From NCBI RefSeq assembly GCF_003391095.1, contig NZ_CP031447.1, positions 2,790,001 to 2,854,000 of the forward strand: a stretch of DNA of 64,000 bases, read 5' to 3'. The notes below the pieces were generated by a model. The model saw only the letters and a list, made by a program, of their open reading frames with translations. It had not been told where the DNA came from and searched no databases. The DNA comes from Austwickia chelonae (GTDB lineage Bacteria; Actinomycetota; Actinomycetes; Actinomycetales; Dermatophilaceae). The position numbers and the translations under genes are program-made. Position 1 is the first letter of the stretch; every line of letters begins with the position of its first letter. This document shows, piece after piece, positions 34,140-42,135 of the stretch.

Positions 34140-35350
34140 CCTCCCCGACCACCGCGACATCCCCCGGTCGTCCCGAACAGTTCGGCCATGAGTTCTTCCG
34201 ACCGAACTCCTACCTGTGGTGGCTCTACCTGCTGGCCTGCGTATTCTGCTGCGCTGGTCAGACCATCGAGTTGGCCTCCAGTACGACATCGACGCTCAGC
34301 ACCCTGCCGATCTTCGGGCTGATCTTCGCCGGCACAACGGCGATCTTCATCGCCGCGATGATGCCCGCCGACCCCTATCGAACCCGTCGTCCCTGGATCA
34401 TGCTGCTCGCCTTCGGCGGCGGATACGCCATCTCCTCGTACCTGTCCCTCCTCGTCAACTCCCCCCTTCCAAGCCTCCTGCTGCACATCTTCGGTGAAGA
34501 GATCACGCTGAAGTACAGCGCGACGCTGAGCGGTCCTACCAGCGAGGAATGGTTCAAGACCCTCGTCATCGTCATGGTCATGATGTTGGCCAAGCCGACC
34601 ATGACCAGGCTCACCCACGGAGCGATGGTGGGTGCCTTCGTCGGACTCGGCTTCCAGATCGCCGAAAACATCTCCTACAGCCTTGATTCCTCCGCCAAGA
34701 CACCCCGGGAGGACATCGTCGAACCGCTGTTCGTCAACTTCTTCCGCTTCCTGGGCGGGTTCAGCGGTCACAACCTGATCAGCACCTTCGCCGGCGTCGG
34801 CGTCGCGGTACTCCTCGGCTGCACGGTCAGCGCACAGTGGAGCCGACAGCAACGGATCCTGGTCGCCTTCGGGCTCTACTGCAGCGCCTGGGGCATCCAC
34901 TTCGTCTGGAACATCCCGTCGCCTGGTTCGCTCGCCTTCCCCCTGATCTTCGGAAAAGCTGCCGTCGGGATCGCCGTCCTGCTCCTGCTCCTGCGCTGGG
35001 TCTGGGCCGAAGAACGCCTCTTCCTGCGCGAAGCCGCAACTGCCGTGAGCGGTGACCAGCTCACCGGCCTGCAGGCTGCTGCGATCGGCGACCGTGCGAC
35101 CCGAAAAGCCTTCTTCAAGAAGACCAAGCAGGCCGGAGGACGCCGACAGGTGCGCACTGCCCGCCAGGAGATGCACGACTACTTGGACCGACTTCAAGCC
35201 TGGGGACGGCGCGGCACCGGCATCGACGAACACCCCTCCGATGCCAGCACTCCCGCCCCCGACTGCACTGACGAAGACACCCTCTACCTGGAGCCGGTTC
35301 CCCAGCTCCGACCATCCCGCACCGCGTCCTCGCCCCGGAAGCGGGTGTAG
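34136..35350 (+). CDS. PrsW-family intramembrane glutamic protease, unit 2
   Basis: 404 residues. Catalytic motifs: Glu137-Glu138-x-x-Lys141 (GPTSEEWFKTL), Phe173...Glu177 (GLGFQIAENISY), His212 (GFSGHNLISTFAG). Membrane helices are placed as in unit 1. The shared N-terminal QFGHEFFRPNSYLWWLYLLAC and C-terminal tail REAATAVSG...RLQAWGRRGTGIDEH are present. All residues needed for activity are kept, so it should be functional. The soluble tail varies in its last 30 residues between copies. Confidence 0.88.
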   Translation: MTSPTTATSPGRPEQFGHEFFRPNSYLWWLYLLACVFCCAGQTIELASSTTSTLSTLPIFGLIFAGTTAIFIAAMMPADPYRTRRPWIMLLAFGGGYAISSYLSLLVNSPLPSLLLHIFGEEITLKYSATLSGPTSEEWFKTLVIVMVMMLAKPTMTRLTHGAMVGAFVGLGFQIAENISYSLDSSAKTPREDIVEPLFVNFFRFLGGFSGHNLISTFAGVGVAVLLGCTVSAQWSRQQRILVAFGLYCSAWGIHFVWNIPSPGSLAFPLIFGKAAVGIAVLLLLLRWVWAEERLFLREAATAVSGDQLTGLQAAAIGDRATRKAFFKKTKQAGGRRQVRTARQEMHDYLDRLQAWGRRGTGIDEHPSDASTPAPDCTDEDTLYLEPVPQLRPSRTASSPRKRV

Positions 35351-35721
35351 CCCAGCACCACCACTGATGTCCATTCCCGGACAGCGCCGGATCAGCTACC
35401 GCATGAGCCGATCCGACCAACCCTCACCCCAAGGACGTGACGTGAGCACCCAGTGGAGCACCCCCGTCGGATCACAACCAACCAGCATCTCTCCCTGTCA
35501 TCGCTTCAGGCATCACAGCTCCTGGGCCGTTCTGGCCCCGGTTCGGTCCTATCTGCTGATGTGACCGCGCCCCGGCTGCCCTTACCAAGCAGTCGGTTCA
35601 CTCTGCGTACACATCCCACGGGCATCGCCCATGCCCCGACCAGACCTTCCTCTTAGGCCCGTAAGGCCGTTCCAACGACCGATCCAGCCCTTTTTCAGGA
35701 TCGGAGACCCAGGAGAGCCCT
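35351..35721. other. Inter-unit region with relic of a secreted/PrsW junction
   Basis: At 35421-35447 CCCTCACCCCAAGG(A)CGTGACGTGAGCA repeats almost exactly the decayed junction of unit 0 (31438-31464), including the GTGA overlap. Downstream parts also resemble the stretch before unit 1 (a GACCAxxCCxxCCTC block). No intact gene is present. It suggests a second lost unit between units 2 and 3. Confidence 0.5.
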
Positions 35722-36276
35722 GTGCACTGCCCCGTCAAAGGCCTCAGCAGCGTCGGCCCCGCCGTTCTCTTTCTCGCTTTCCTCTCCGTCGCCGGGAGCG
35801 AACCTCAGCTCTTCAACGAAACGACGAGCGTCACCGCCGGCCACGATGCGCAGGCCCAACACGAGAAATTCATGCTCAACGGGCATCAGGAAATCCGATA
35901 TGTCACCCCGGTGGGTTGGGAACGTACCAGCTCAGCGCAGAAGAACCAGATGATGTACCGCGACGGAAAACACCTCATCGCCGTCACCCTGGTCAAAGAC
36001 ATCGACGATCTGTCTTCCGCAATCGACCACCAGATCCGTTCCTCCGCATTGAGAGGTGAACTCATTCACCTGAAGAACCAGGAAATCAACACCACCAACG
36101 GATTCGTCGGGTCACGCTGCCGCGTCACTTCCCGTAGCGATGGACAACACGGTGATTGCGCACTTCTTGGTCGAAAAAACGTCATGGTCACCATCTCCTC
36201 CATCAGTGCGGACGGTGGCGACCCCCTCGACATCGACCAGCTCGTCGGCTCTCTCACCTTCACCGAAGGCTGGTGA
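35722..36276 (+). CDS. Small secreted protein of PrsW array, unit 3 (orphan)
   Basis: 184 residues, paralogue of the other secreted array proteins. N-terminal hydrophobic signal: GLSSVGPAVLFLAFLSVAG. Core: QEIRYVTPVGWERTSSAQKNQMMYRDGKHLIAVTL, FVGSRCRVTSRSDGQHGDCALL with the C-x12-C pair, and DPLDIDQLVGSLTFTEGW. The start is GTG at 35722 with CAGGAG upstream. Unlike the other copies it has no PrsW gene behind it; the next gene, another secreted copy, starts 89 bp later. Either its protease partner was lost or it works with the neighbouring one. Confidence 0.78.
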   Translation: MHCPVKGLSSVGPAVLFLAFLSVAGSEPQLFNETTSVTAGHDAQAQHEKFMLNGHQEIRYVTPVGWERTSSAQKNQMMYRDGKHLIAVTLVKDIDDLSSAIDHQIRSSALRGELIHLKNQEINTTNGFVGSRCRVTSRSDGQHGDCALLGRKNVMVTISSISADGGDPLDIDQLVGSLTFTEGW

Positions 36277-36365
36277 GTCCATAGCAGGCCACCCTGTCAG
36301 CAATATCGGCTGCTCCTGTGGCCGCCCCGACCGTACCGTCAGGATCCGTCACAGAGGAGAACCTC

Positions 36366-36920
36366 GTGCACAACCCGTTGAAGAGGATCACCGACATCGG
36401 CCAAACAGGCCTGATCATCGTGGCCTTGGCAATGACCTGGGCCATCCCTGCAGGGCTGTCCGCCACGCTCAGTCCCCCGACCTCCACCGTCGACAAAGGC
36501 CAACGTGACCATTTCGAGGGAGACAAAAGACAGGTCGAGTACGAACCGCCTGTCGGCTGGACCTACATCGGGCAGGGCAACAGCGATGTCTCTTTGTATC
36601 AGAACGGCAAACGGACCCTGCATGTCGAACACATCACAGGAGCCGAGGACATTCCGACAACCATCAAACGGCAGGTGCGTAAAAAGAGCACCGGAGGAAT
36701 TCTTATCACCCTCGAAGACCAGCAGATCAAGACCTCGACTAATTTCACTGGAAAACGTTGCCGAGCTGGAACACCCCTAGGCGAGTTACAGGGATCTTGT
36801 GCCATGTTCGGTCAGAAGGGATCCCTGGTTTTCGTGATGTCGCTCGCAGAAAACGGCACCCGCCCGCTGGACATCGACCCGATCGTCGATTCCTTCACCT
36901 TCAAGGAGATCTCGAAGTGA
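36366..36920 (+). CDS. Small secreted protein of PrsW array, unit 4
   Basis: 184 residues. Signal peptide about residues 1-32 (QTGLIIVALAMTWAIPAGLSA). Core: RQVEYEPPVGWTYIGQGNSDVSLYQNGKRTLHVEH, FTGKRCRAGTPLGELQGSCAMF with C-x12-C, and RPLDIDPIVDSFTFKEISK. The most diverged of the four in its middle. GTG at 36366 is preceded by GAGGAG as in unit 1; an upstream in-frame codon at 36318 lacks a site. The stop overlaps the unit 4 PrsW start by 4 bp. Confidence 0.8.
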   Translation: MHNPLKRITDIGQTGLIIVALAMTWAIPAGLSATLSPPTSTVDKGQRDHFEGDKRQVEYEPPVGWTYIGQGNSDVSLYQNGKRTLHVEHITGAEDIPTTIKRQVRKKSTGGILITLEDQQIKTSTNFTGKRCRAGTPLGELQGSCAMFGQKGSLVFVMSLAENGTRPLDIDPIVDSFTFKEISK

Positions 36921-38092
36921 ACAGGCGAGGCGGCACCGCGCCCTTCGGCAGCTCATTGTTCGAGCCCAGCCCGCCCATGTACGGGCATGAATTCTTCCGG
37001 CCAGACTCGGCATTATGGTGGCTTTATCTGGTTCTTTGCACGAGCTGCGGAACTTTAACGGTCGCCACATTCGGATCACAGTTGAGTCTGATCTCAGGGA
37101 CGATGCTGACGATGCTGTTCTTCTTCGTCCCGTCAGTTACCTTCTGCGTCTGGGCGATGATGCAGTGCGACGCCTATCAGGTCCGTCGCACCTGGGTGAT
37201 GCTCGCGTCCTACGCCAGCGGCGCGACAATCGCAGTTTATCTGTCGCTCATGGGGAACTCCTACATCCGCACTGTCGTGCCCAGTCTGCTCGGTGAAGAG
37301 CTAGCCCGGATGTGGTCAGCAGCGATTTTCGGTCCCAGTACCGAGGAATGGTCAAAGGCTGTCTGTGTCGCCCTCATCATGCTCATCGCCAAGGAGACCC
37401 TGACCCGCCCTGTGCACGGCCTGATGGTGGGCGGCTTCGTCGGGCTAGGTTTCCAAGTAACCGAAGACCTCGTCTACACCATCCAGACCGCTGTTTCGCA
37501 TACGCAGGACGACCTCCGAGGAGCATCGTTCGTGGCAGCTGTCCGTTACATAGGAAATTTCACCAGCCATAACCTCTTCAGCGCCATCGCCGGAATCGGT
37601 GTGGCCTACCTACTCGGTCGAACCGGAAACATCCCAGTGAGCGGCTACCAGCGCATCAAGATCTTTGCTGGTTTCTACGGCCTCGCCTGGTGCCTGCATT
37701 TCGTGGTGAATGCCCATTACCCTGAACAGTTCTTCCCGGTGATGATCATCGCGAAGGTCCCGATCGGACTCACCATTCTGTACTTCGTATTGCAGTGGCT
37801 GTGGCGTTCCGAACAGTCTTACCTGAAGGAAGCAGCCGTCGCCGTCAGCGGAGCTGATCCTGGAGACCTCAGCCAGCTGACCGAACTGGAGAAGATCGCC
37901 ATCGGCAGCCCTCAGGAGCGTCGCCGTTATCTACGTCGTCTCCGCAAGAGTGAAGGGGCTCAGGCCGCCCGCCGGACGAAACGTCAGATAAACCTGTACC
38001 TCATCCGTTTGCAAGCCTGGGGGCGCTATGGAACAGGAGTCGACGAACACCTGGGCAATCAATACGTCGTCATGCGGGCAGCCCAAGGATGA
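36917..38092 (+). CDS. PrsW-family intramembrane glutamic protease, unit 4
   Basis: 391 residues from GTG at 36917 inside the GTGA overlap. Motifs: Glu143-Glu144-x-x-Lys147 (GPSTEEWSKAV), Phe179...Glu183 followed by Asp instead of Asn (GLGFQVTEDLVY), His218 (NFTSHNLFSAIAG). The array N-terminal segment is MYGHEFFRPDSALWWLYL and the tail ends RLQAWGRYGTGVDEH. Topology as in units 1 and 2. It is the last gene of the array; a hairpin terminator follows at 38132. Whether it cuts the secreted partner, an anti-sigma factor or another membrane protein cannot be told. Confidence 0.88.
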   Translation: MNRRGGTAPFGSSLFEPSPPMYGHEFFRPDSALWWLYLVLCTSCGTLTVATFGSQLSLISGTMLTMLFFFVPSVTFCVWAMMQCDAYQVRRTWVMLASYASGATIAVYLSLMGNSYIRTVVPSLLGEELARMWSAAIFGPSTEEWSKAVCVALIMLIAKETLTRPVHGLMVGGFVGLGFQVTEDLVYTIQTAVSHTQDDLRGASFVAAVRYIGNFTSHNLFSAIAGIGVAYLLGRTGNIPVSGYQRIKIFAGFYGLAWCLHFVVNAHYPEQFFPVMIIAKVPIGLTILYFVLQWLWRSEQSYLKEAAVAVSGADPGDLSQLTELEKIAIGSPQERRRYLRRLRKSEGAQAARRTKRQINLYLIRLQAWGRYGTGVDEHLGNQYVVMRAAQG

Positions 38093-38131
38093 ACCGCACT
38101 CCTCCGCGTGTGGACCCTCACCGATAACAAT

Positions 38132-38168
38132 TGCGGGGCGTTCCTGAAGAAGGAACACCCCGCAGTAT
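38132..38168. terminator. Bidirectional hairpin at the end of the PrsW array
   Basis: TGCGGGGCGTTCCT (from 38132) pairs with AGGAACACCCCGCA (to 38164), one mismatch, 5-base loop, then GTATTTT. It separates the array from the convergent permease gene. Confidence 0.8.
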
Positions 38169-38199
38169 TTTCCGTTCCCTGTCGCCGGGAACGGAAAGG

Positions 38200-39522
38200 T
38201 CACTTGGCCAATACCTGCACCACGTCGGTAAGGATGCCACCGACCGCGACCAGGCCGGCCACGATGACGAAGACATTCGACAGACGACCACGATAGGGCG
38301 CCAGTGCCTCGACCTTGTACACCGCGTACATCGGCATCAGGTAAAGGACGATCGCGATGACCGGACCGGACAGTGTGTCGATCAGGGTGAGGATGCTCGG
38401 GTTGACGACGGCGACGGCCCAGGTGGTCAAGAAGATGAACAGGGCGATCGCCTTGTTCAACGGGCCTTCGGCGAAACGCTCACCCTTGGGGTCGAAGAAG
38501 CGGACGATACCGACCGCACCTTCGGCCGCCCCCAAGTAGTGGCCGAAGAAGGAGGACGCGATCGCAGCGATGGCCACCGCCGGGCCCAAGTAGCTGATGA
38601 ACGGGCTGTCGTGGACATTCGCCAGGTAGGAGAGCACCGGCAGGTTCGCCTTCTTCGCCTCGGCCAAGCCTGATGAGCCCAGCGCGAGAACACAGGACCA
38701 GACGAAGCCCATCGCGAAGACCACCAGCAGGACAGTGGTGCGGCTGAGCACCTGGGAGGCCTTGTCCGCAGCCTTTCCGCCATACTGCTGCTTCATCGCC
38801 AGCGAGAACTGCGAGATCGCCGGAGAATGGTTGAAGGCGAAGACCAGGATCGGGATGGTCACCCAGATCGACAAGGCGAAGTCACCGGCAGAAGGCATCG
38901 CCATCAGATCGGTGAGATTCCAGCTGGGGATCAGGTAGATCGTGACGGCGAAGAGAATCGCGATCAGCGGGTAGACCAGCCATTCGGTGACGATGAGCAT
39001 GATGCGCTGACCTGCGATCATCACCGCCATCATCAAGGCGATCAGCACGCCGGAGAGGATCACCCGCGGAACGGGGGGCAGATGCAGCTGGTTCGTCATG
39101 AGGCTGTCCACCGTGTTGGTGATGCCGACGCCGTAGATGAGCACGATCGGATAGATCGCCAGGAAGTACAGGAGCGTCATGGCCCGGCCGAACTTCTCGC
39201 CGAAGAAGTCCTGGGCGACCACGGTGATGTCGTCGCCGGGACGGTTCGAAGCGCAGACGAACCGGGACAGTCCACGGTGGGACAGGTAGGTCATCGGGCC
39301 GATCAGCAGGGTGACCACCAGCAGCGGCCACAGGCCACCGGCGCCGGCCTTGATGGGGAGGAAGAGGATTCCGGCACCGATAGCGGTACCGAAGAGGCTG
39401 ATCATCCAGCCGGTGTCATAGCGCGTCCACTTCATGGTGGGCGCGGCTTCCGCGGAGTCGCCCGGGCCTTCCGTGGCCGGTGTCGACGCCGCGTCTGCGG
39501 TGGTGTCGTGAGATGACGACAT
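38200..39522 (-). CDS. HAAAP-family amino acid permease (SdaC/TdcC-like)
   Basis: 440 residues with eleven hydrophobic segments. The N-terminus after a Ser/Ala/Glu-rich cytoplasmic stretch reads RYDTGWMISLFGTAIGAGILFLPIKAGAGGLWPLL, the hydroxy/aromatic amino acid permease signature. The family includes SdaC (serine), TdcC (threonine/serine) and TnaB/Mtr (tryptophan); sequence features such as HRGLSRF and VFAFNHSPAISQFS favour the SdaC/TdcC side. It would import serine or threonine with H+. ATG at 39522 has AGAAGGA upstream. A frame open to 39732 exists but passes through a terminator-like hairpin, so it is not used as the start. Confidence 0.85.
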   Translation of the reverse strand: MSSSHDTTADAASTPATEGPGDSAEAAPTMKWTRYDTGWMISLFGTAIGAGILFLPIKAGAGGLWPLLVVTLLIGPMTYLSHRGLSRFVCASNRPGDDITVVAQDFFGEKFGRAMTLLYFLAIYPIVLIYGVGITNTVDSLMTNQLHLPPVPRVILSGVLIALMMAVMIAGQRIMLIVTEWLVYPLIAILFAVTIYLIPSWNLTDLMAMPSAGDFALSIWVTIPILVFAFNHSPAISQFSLAMKQQYGGKAADKASQVLSRTTVLLVVFAMGFVWSCVLALGSSGLAEAKKANLPVLSYLANVHDSPFISYLGPAVAIAAIASSFFGHYLGAAEGAVGIVRFFDPKGERFAEGPLNKAIALFIFLTTWAVAVVNPSILTLIDTLSGPVIAIVLYLMPMYAVYKVEALAPYRGRLSNVFVIVAGLVAVGGILTDVVQVLAK

Positions 39523-39630
39523 TGTCTCGATCCTTCTGGATGTGTATTTACTCCGACATGCCCAGATCGAGATACCGAAGAGAGGCATCCCCCTGGGCCG
39601 ACCAGACCGGGCAGAACATGCGCAAGAAAA

Positions 39631-39658
39631 GGTGCCGACACGTTGCCCTGTCGGCACC
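39631..39658 (-). terminator. Intrinsic terminator or attenuator
   Basis: GGTGCCGACA (39631-39640) pairs perfectly with TGTCGGCACC (39649-39658); on the minus strand it is followed by TTTTCTT. It lies 108 bp before the permease start and 230 bp after the end of the SSS symporter operon on the same strand. It either ends that operon or attenuates the permease. The region 39659-39886 shows nothing else. Confidence 0.75.
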
Positions 39659-39886
39659 TTCACCCACGTACAGCTCGCCCTTCGACACCGGAACGAACGT
39701 CCGACCGTGAAGTGCGGCTGAGGCTTCATCATAGAAGCGGCACAGAGCGGCCGTCTATCCTAAAAAGGCGAATCAGCTGTTCGGTTCCGCAAAAATGTGA
39801 CCATCGTCCCAAGAGAACTCTTCGCGCACCTTCGGAGCCCGCTGAACAGCATGAACGCAGGAAAATCGGCCTCAGCGATCTAACAA

Positions 39887-40117
39887 CTATGTGTCAGTTG
39901 ACTTCTCGATCAGGGCCACGGGCCGTTTCCACGCCCAGATCCCGAAAATCGCCCCGACAATCAGCAAGCACAGACCGGCATACAGATTCGCATTCACTCC
40001 GCCCGTCTTGGCCAACGCCGGATCGCCGAAGAGCCCTAACACGGTCAGGATGACGCCGTAGAGCGCCATCAACGCGCCGATGACATGACGAATATCGAAA
40101 GCAGCGGTCTTCGTCAC
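39887..40117 (-). CDS. Small two-helix membrane protein, probable partner of SSS symporter
   Basis: About 76 residues from GTG at 40117 (AAGGAAGG upstream); ATG codons at 40141-40147 are alternatives. Two transmembrane segments: HVIGALMALYGVILTVLGLF and LYAGLCLLIVGAIFGIWAW, with a short outside loop and charged ends. Small proteins of this shape are found next to sodium:solute symporters in actinobacteria and may be accessory subunits. It follows the symporter gene within 34 bp on the same strand. Function unproven. Confidence 0.7.
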   Translation of the reverse strand: MTKTAAFDIRHVIGALMALYGVILTVLGLFGDPALAKTGGVNANLYAGLCLLIVGAIFGIWAWKRPVALIEKSTDT

Positions 40118-40150
40118 AGGCCTTCCTTCACCGCGAGACATCATCACCTC

Positions 40151-41896
40151 TCAGAACATCGCATTGAGCACGACGACCATCCCGATGGCCAGACCAGCCA
40201 TCGGGAGAGTCCTGCGGTACCACGGCAGCAGTGCCTCCTCCGGGTCCACCACATCCTCCTTCGGCGTCAAGAAATAGGTCAGCCCGCGCAGTTCCTCGTC
40301 CGGTCGGGGCCTGGTGACCACAGAGACCAACACACTGACGATCAAATCGACCACGAAAGCCGTCGACGCGCAGAGGAAAGCCAGCCCCTGGCCCGGCAAG
40401 GTGAACAATTCCCCACTTTTCGATGCCGCGAACAAGCCGATCGCCGAAGCCGTTCCCGCGAGCAGGCCCGCCCACCCCGCGGTAGGCGTCATCCGTTTCC
40501 AGAACAGACCGAGGACGAAGGTCGCGAACAAAGGAGCATTGAAGAAACCGAAAAGCGTCTGCAGGTAATCCATCAGATTGCTGAACCGTCCGGCGATCCC
40601 CGCCGTCGCCACCGAGATCAACGTGGCGCCTACCGTGGCCGCGCGACCCACCTTCAGATAGAAGTCGTCACCGCGCCCCTTCACCAGATAGGTCTGCACG
40701 ATGTCGTAGGAGAAGACCGTGTTGAAAGCCGACACATTCGCCGCCATCCCGGCCATGAACGCCGCCAGCAGCCCGGTGATCGCCAGCCCCAGCAGCCCGT
40801 TGGGCAGGATGTCACGCATCAACAACAGCAGCGAGTCGTTGTAGGTCACGAATTCCCCAGAGGCGCCGCCAGGCACCTTCTCCCCCTGCTTCGTCCGCGC
40901 GATCTCGCCGACCAGTACCGCCGCGATCATCCCCGGCAGGATCGTCAGGAAGGGAATGAACATCTTCGGGAAGGCCCCGATGATCGGGGTGCGCCGCGCA
41001 GCCGAGATCGAATCGCTCGCCATCGCCCGCTGCACCTCGACGAAGTTCGTCGTCCAATAGCCGAAGGACAGAACGAAACCCAGACCGAAGACCAACCCGA
41101 TCACCGAGAGCACAGGGCTGTCGAAACCGGAGATCGCCTGACCCGGCCAGGAGTGCAGCTGCTGCTCCGCCGAAGGAACCCCAGCCGAAGCCGGAGCCTC
41201 GGAGGCAGCCCGGACAATTTTCTCCTGCAGGCCTCCCCAGCCTCCGACCCGATGCAACCCCAGCAGGGTCAACGGAAGCAACGAGGCCACGATGACGAAG
41301 AACTGCAGCACCTCGTTGTAGATCGCCGCCGCCAACCCGCCCAAGGTGATGTACGACAGGACGATCAGCGCAGCGACCAGCAGAGCCACCGGCAAAGGCC
41401 AGCCCAGCAGGGCGCGCACGATCGTGCCCAGCAGATAGAGGTTGATCCCGCCGATCAAGAGTTGCGCGACGGCGAAAACCACCGAGTTGACCAGGTGCGC
41501 CCCTGTTCCGAACCGGCGCAGCATGAACTCGGGCACCGATCTCGCCCGGGAGCCGTAATAGAAGGGCATCATCACGACACCCAGGAAGACCATCGCCGGG
41601 ATCGCGCCGATCCAGAAATAATGGACCGTCGGCAGTCCCAGCTGAGCCCCGGTGGCCGACATACCCAGGATCTCCACCGCGCCCAGGTTCGCCGAGATGA
41701 AGGCCAGACCGGTGACCCAGGCGGGCAGCGACCGTCCGGACAGGAAGAAGTCGATCGACCCCGACACCTGGCGGCGCGCCAGGACACCAATTCCCAGGAC
41801 GAATGCGAAATAGATGAACAGGATTCCGTAATCGACCGCGCTCACGTCGATGATCGCGCCGCTCGTCGGCAGCACCGACAGCAACCGTGGTGACAT
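40151..41896 (-). CDS. Sodium:solute symporter (SSS family)
   Basis: 581 residues, about fourteen transmembrane segments. SSS motifs: DFFLSGRSLPAWVTGLAFISANLGAVEILGMSATGAQ (helix 2-3), GGLAAAIYNEVLQFFVI, and FGYWTTNFVEVQRAMAS, typical of the sugar/solute branch (SglT-like). It should import a solute with Na+. The divergent neighbour is a dihydropyrimidinase-like hydrolase, so a ureide, hydantoin or pyrimidine is a plausible substrate (inference from context only). ATG at 41896 with GGAAGGGA upstream; an in-frame extension to 42025 lies in the divergent promoter region and is not used. Confidence 0.88.
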   Translation of the reverse strand: MSPRLLSVLPTSGAIIDVSAVDYGILFIYFAFVLGIGVLARRQVSGSIDFFLSGRSLPAWVTGLAFISANLGAVEILGMSATGAQLGLPTVHYFWIGAIPAMVFLGVVMMPFYYGSRARSVPEFMLRRFGTGAHLVNSVVFAVAQLLIGGINLYLLGTIVRALLGWPLPVALLVAALIVLSYITLGGLAAAIYNEVLQFFVIVASLLPLTLLGLHRVGGWGGLQEKIVRAASEAPASAGVPSAEQQLHSWPGQAISGFDSPVLSVIGLVFGLGFVLSFGYWTTNFVEVQRAMASDSISAARRTPIIGAFPKMFIPFLTILPGMIAAVLVGEIARTKQGEKVPGGASGEFVTYNDSLLLLMRDILPNGLLGLAITGLLAAFMAGMAANVSAFNTVFSYDIVQTYLVKGRGDDFYLKVGRAATVGATLISVATAGIAGRFSNLMDYLQTLFGFFNAPLFATFVLGLFWKRMTPTAGWAGLLAGTASAIGLFAASKSGELFTLPGQGLAFLCASTAFVVDLIVSVLVSVVTRPRPDEELRGLTYFLTPKEDVVDPEEALLPWYRRTLPMAGLAIGMVVVLNAMF

Positions 41897-42135
41897 CGTC
41901 GTCCCTTCCGAGGCAGAGCGCTGCCCTCGACGGTCCTGTGGAGACCGCCCCGACAGGACGTTCCCCATCGTGGTCCTCTCCGGACGAAAGGAAAGGGCTT
42001 TCCTTGCGTACGTGATCAAGACCACTGTCCAATAAGGCGATTCCCCAGTGAGCCGAAAGACGATGGGTCACAATCAGGCGCGTAGCCGCCCCAGGCCCGT
42101 TTCCCGGACCGTCCACGACATCAGGGAGAAACCCC

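Noticed and set aside
40085-41893. Open frame of 602 codons opposite the SSS symporter
   Set aside because: Gln/Arg/His-rich shadow of the symporter gene; no ribosome binding site.
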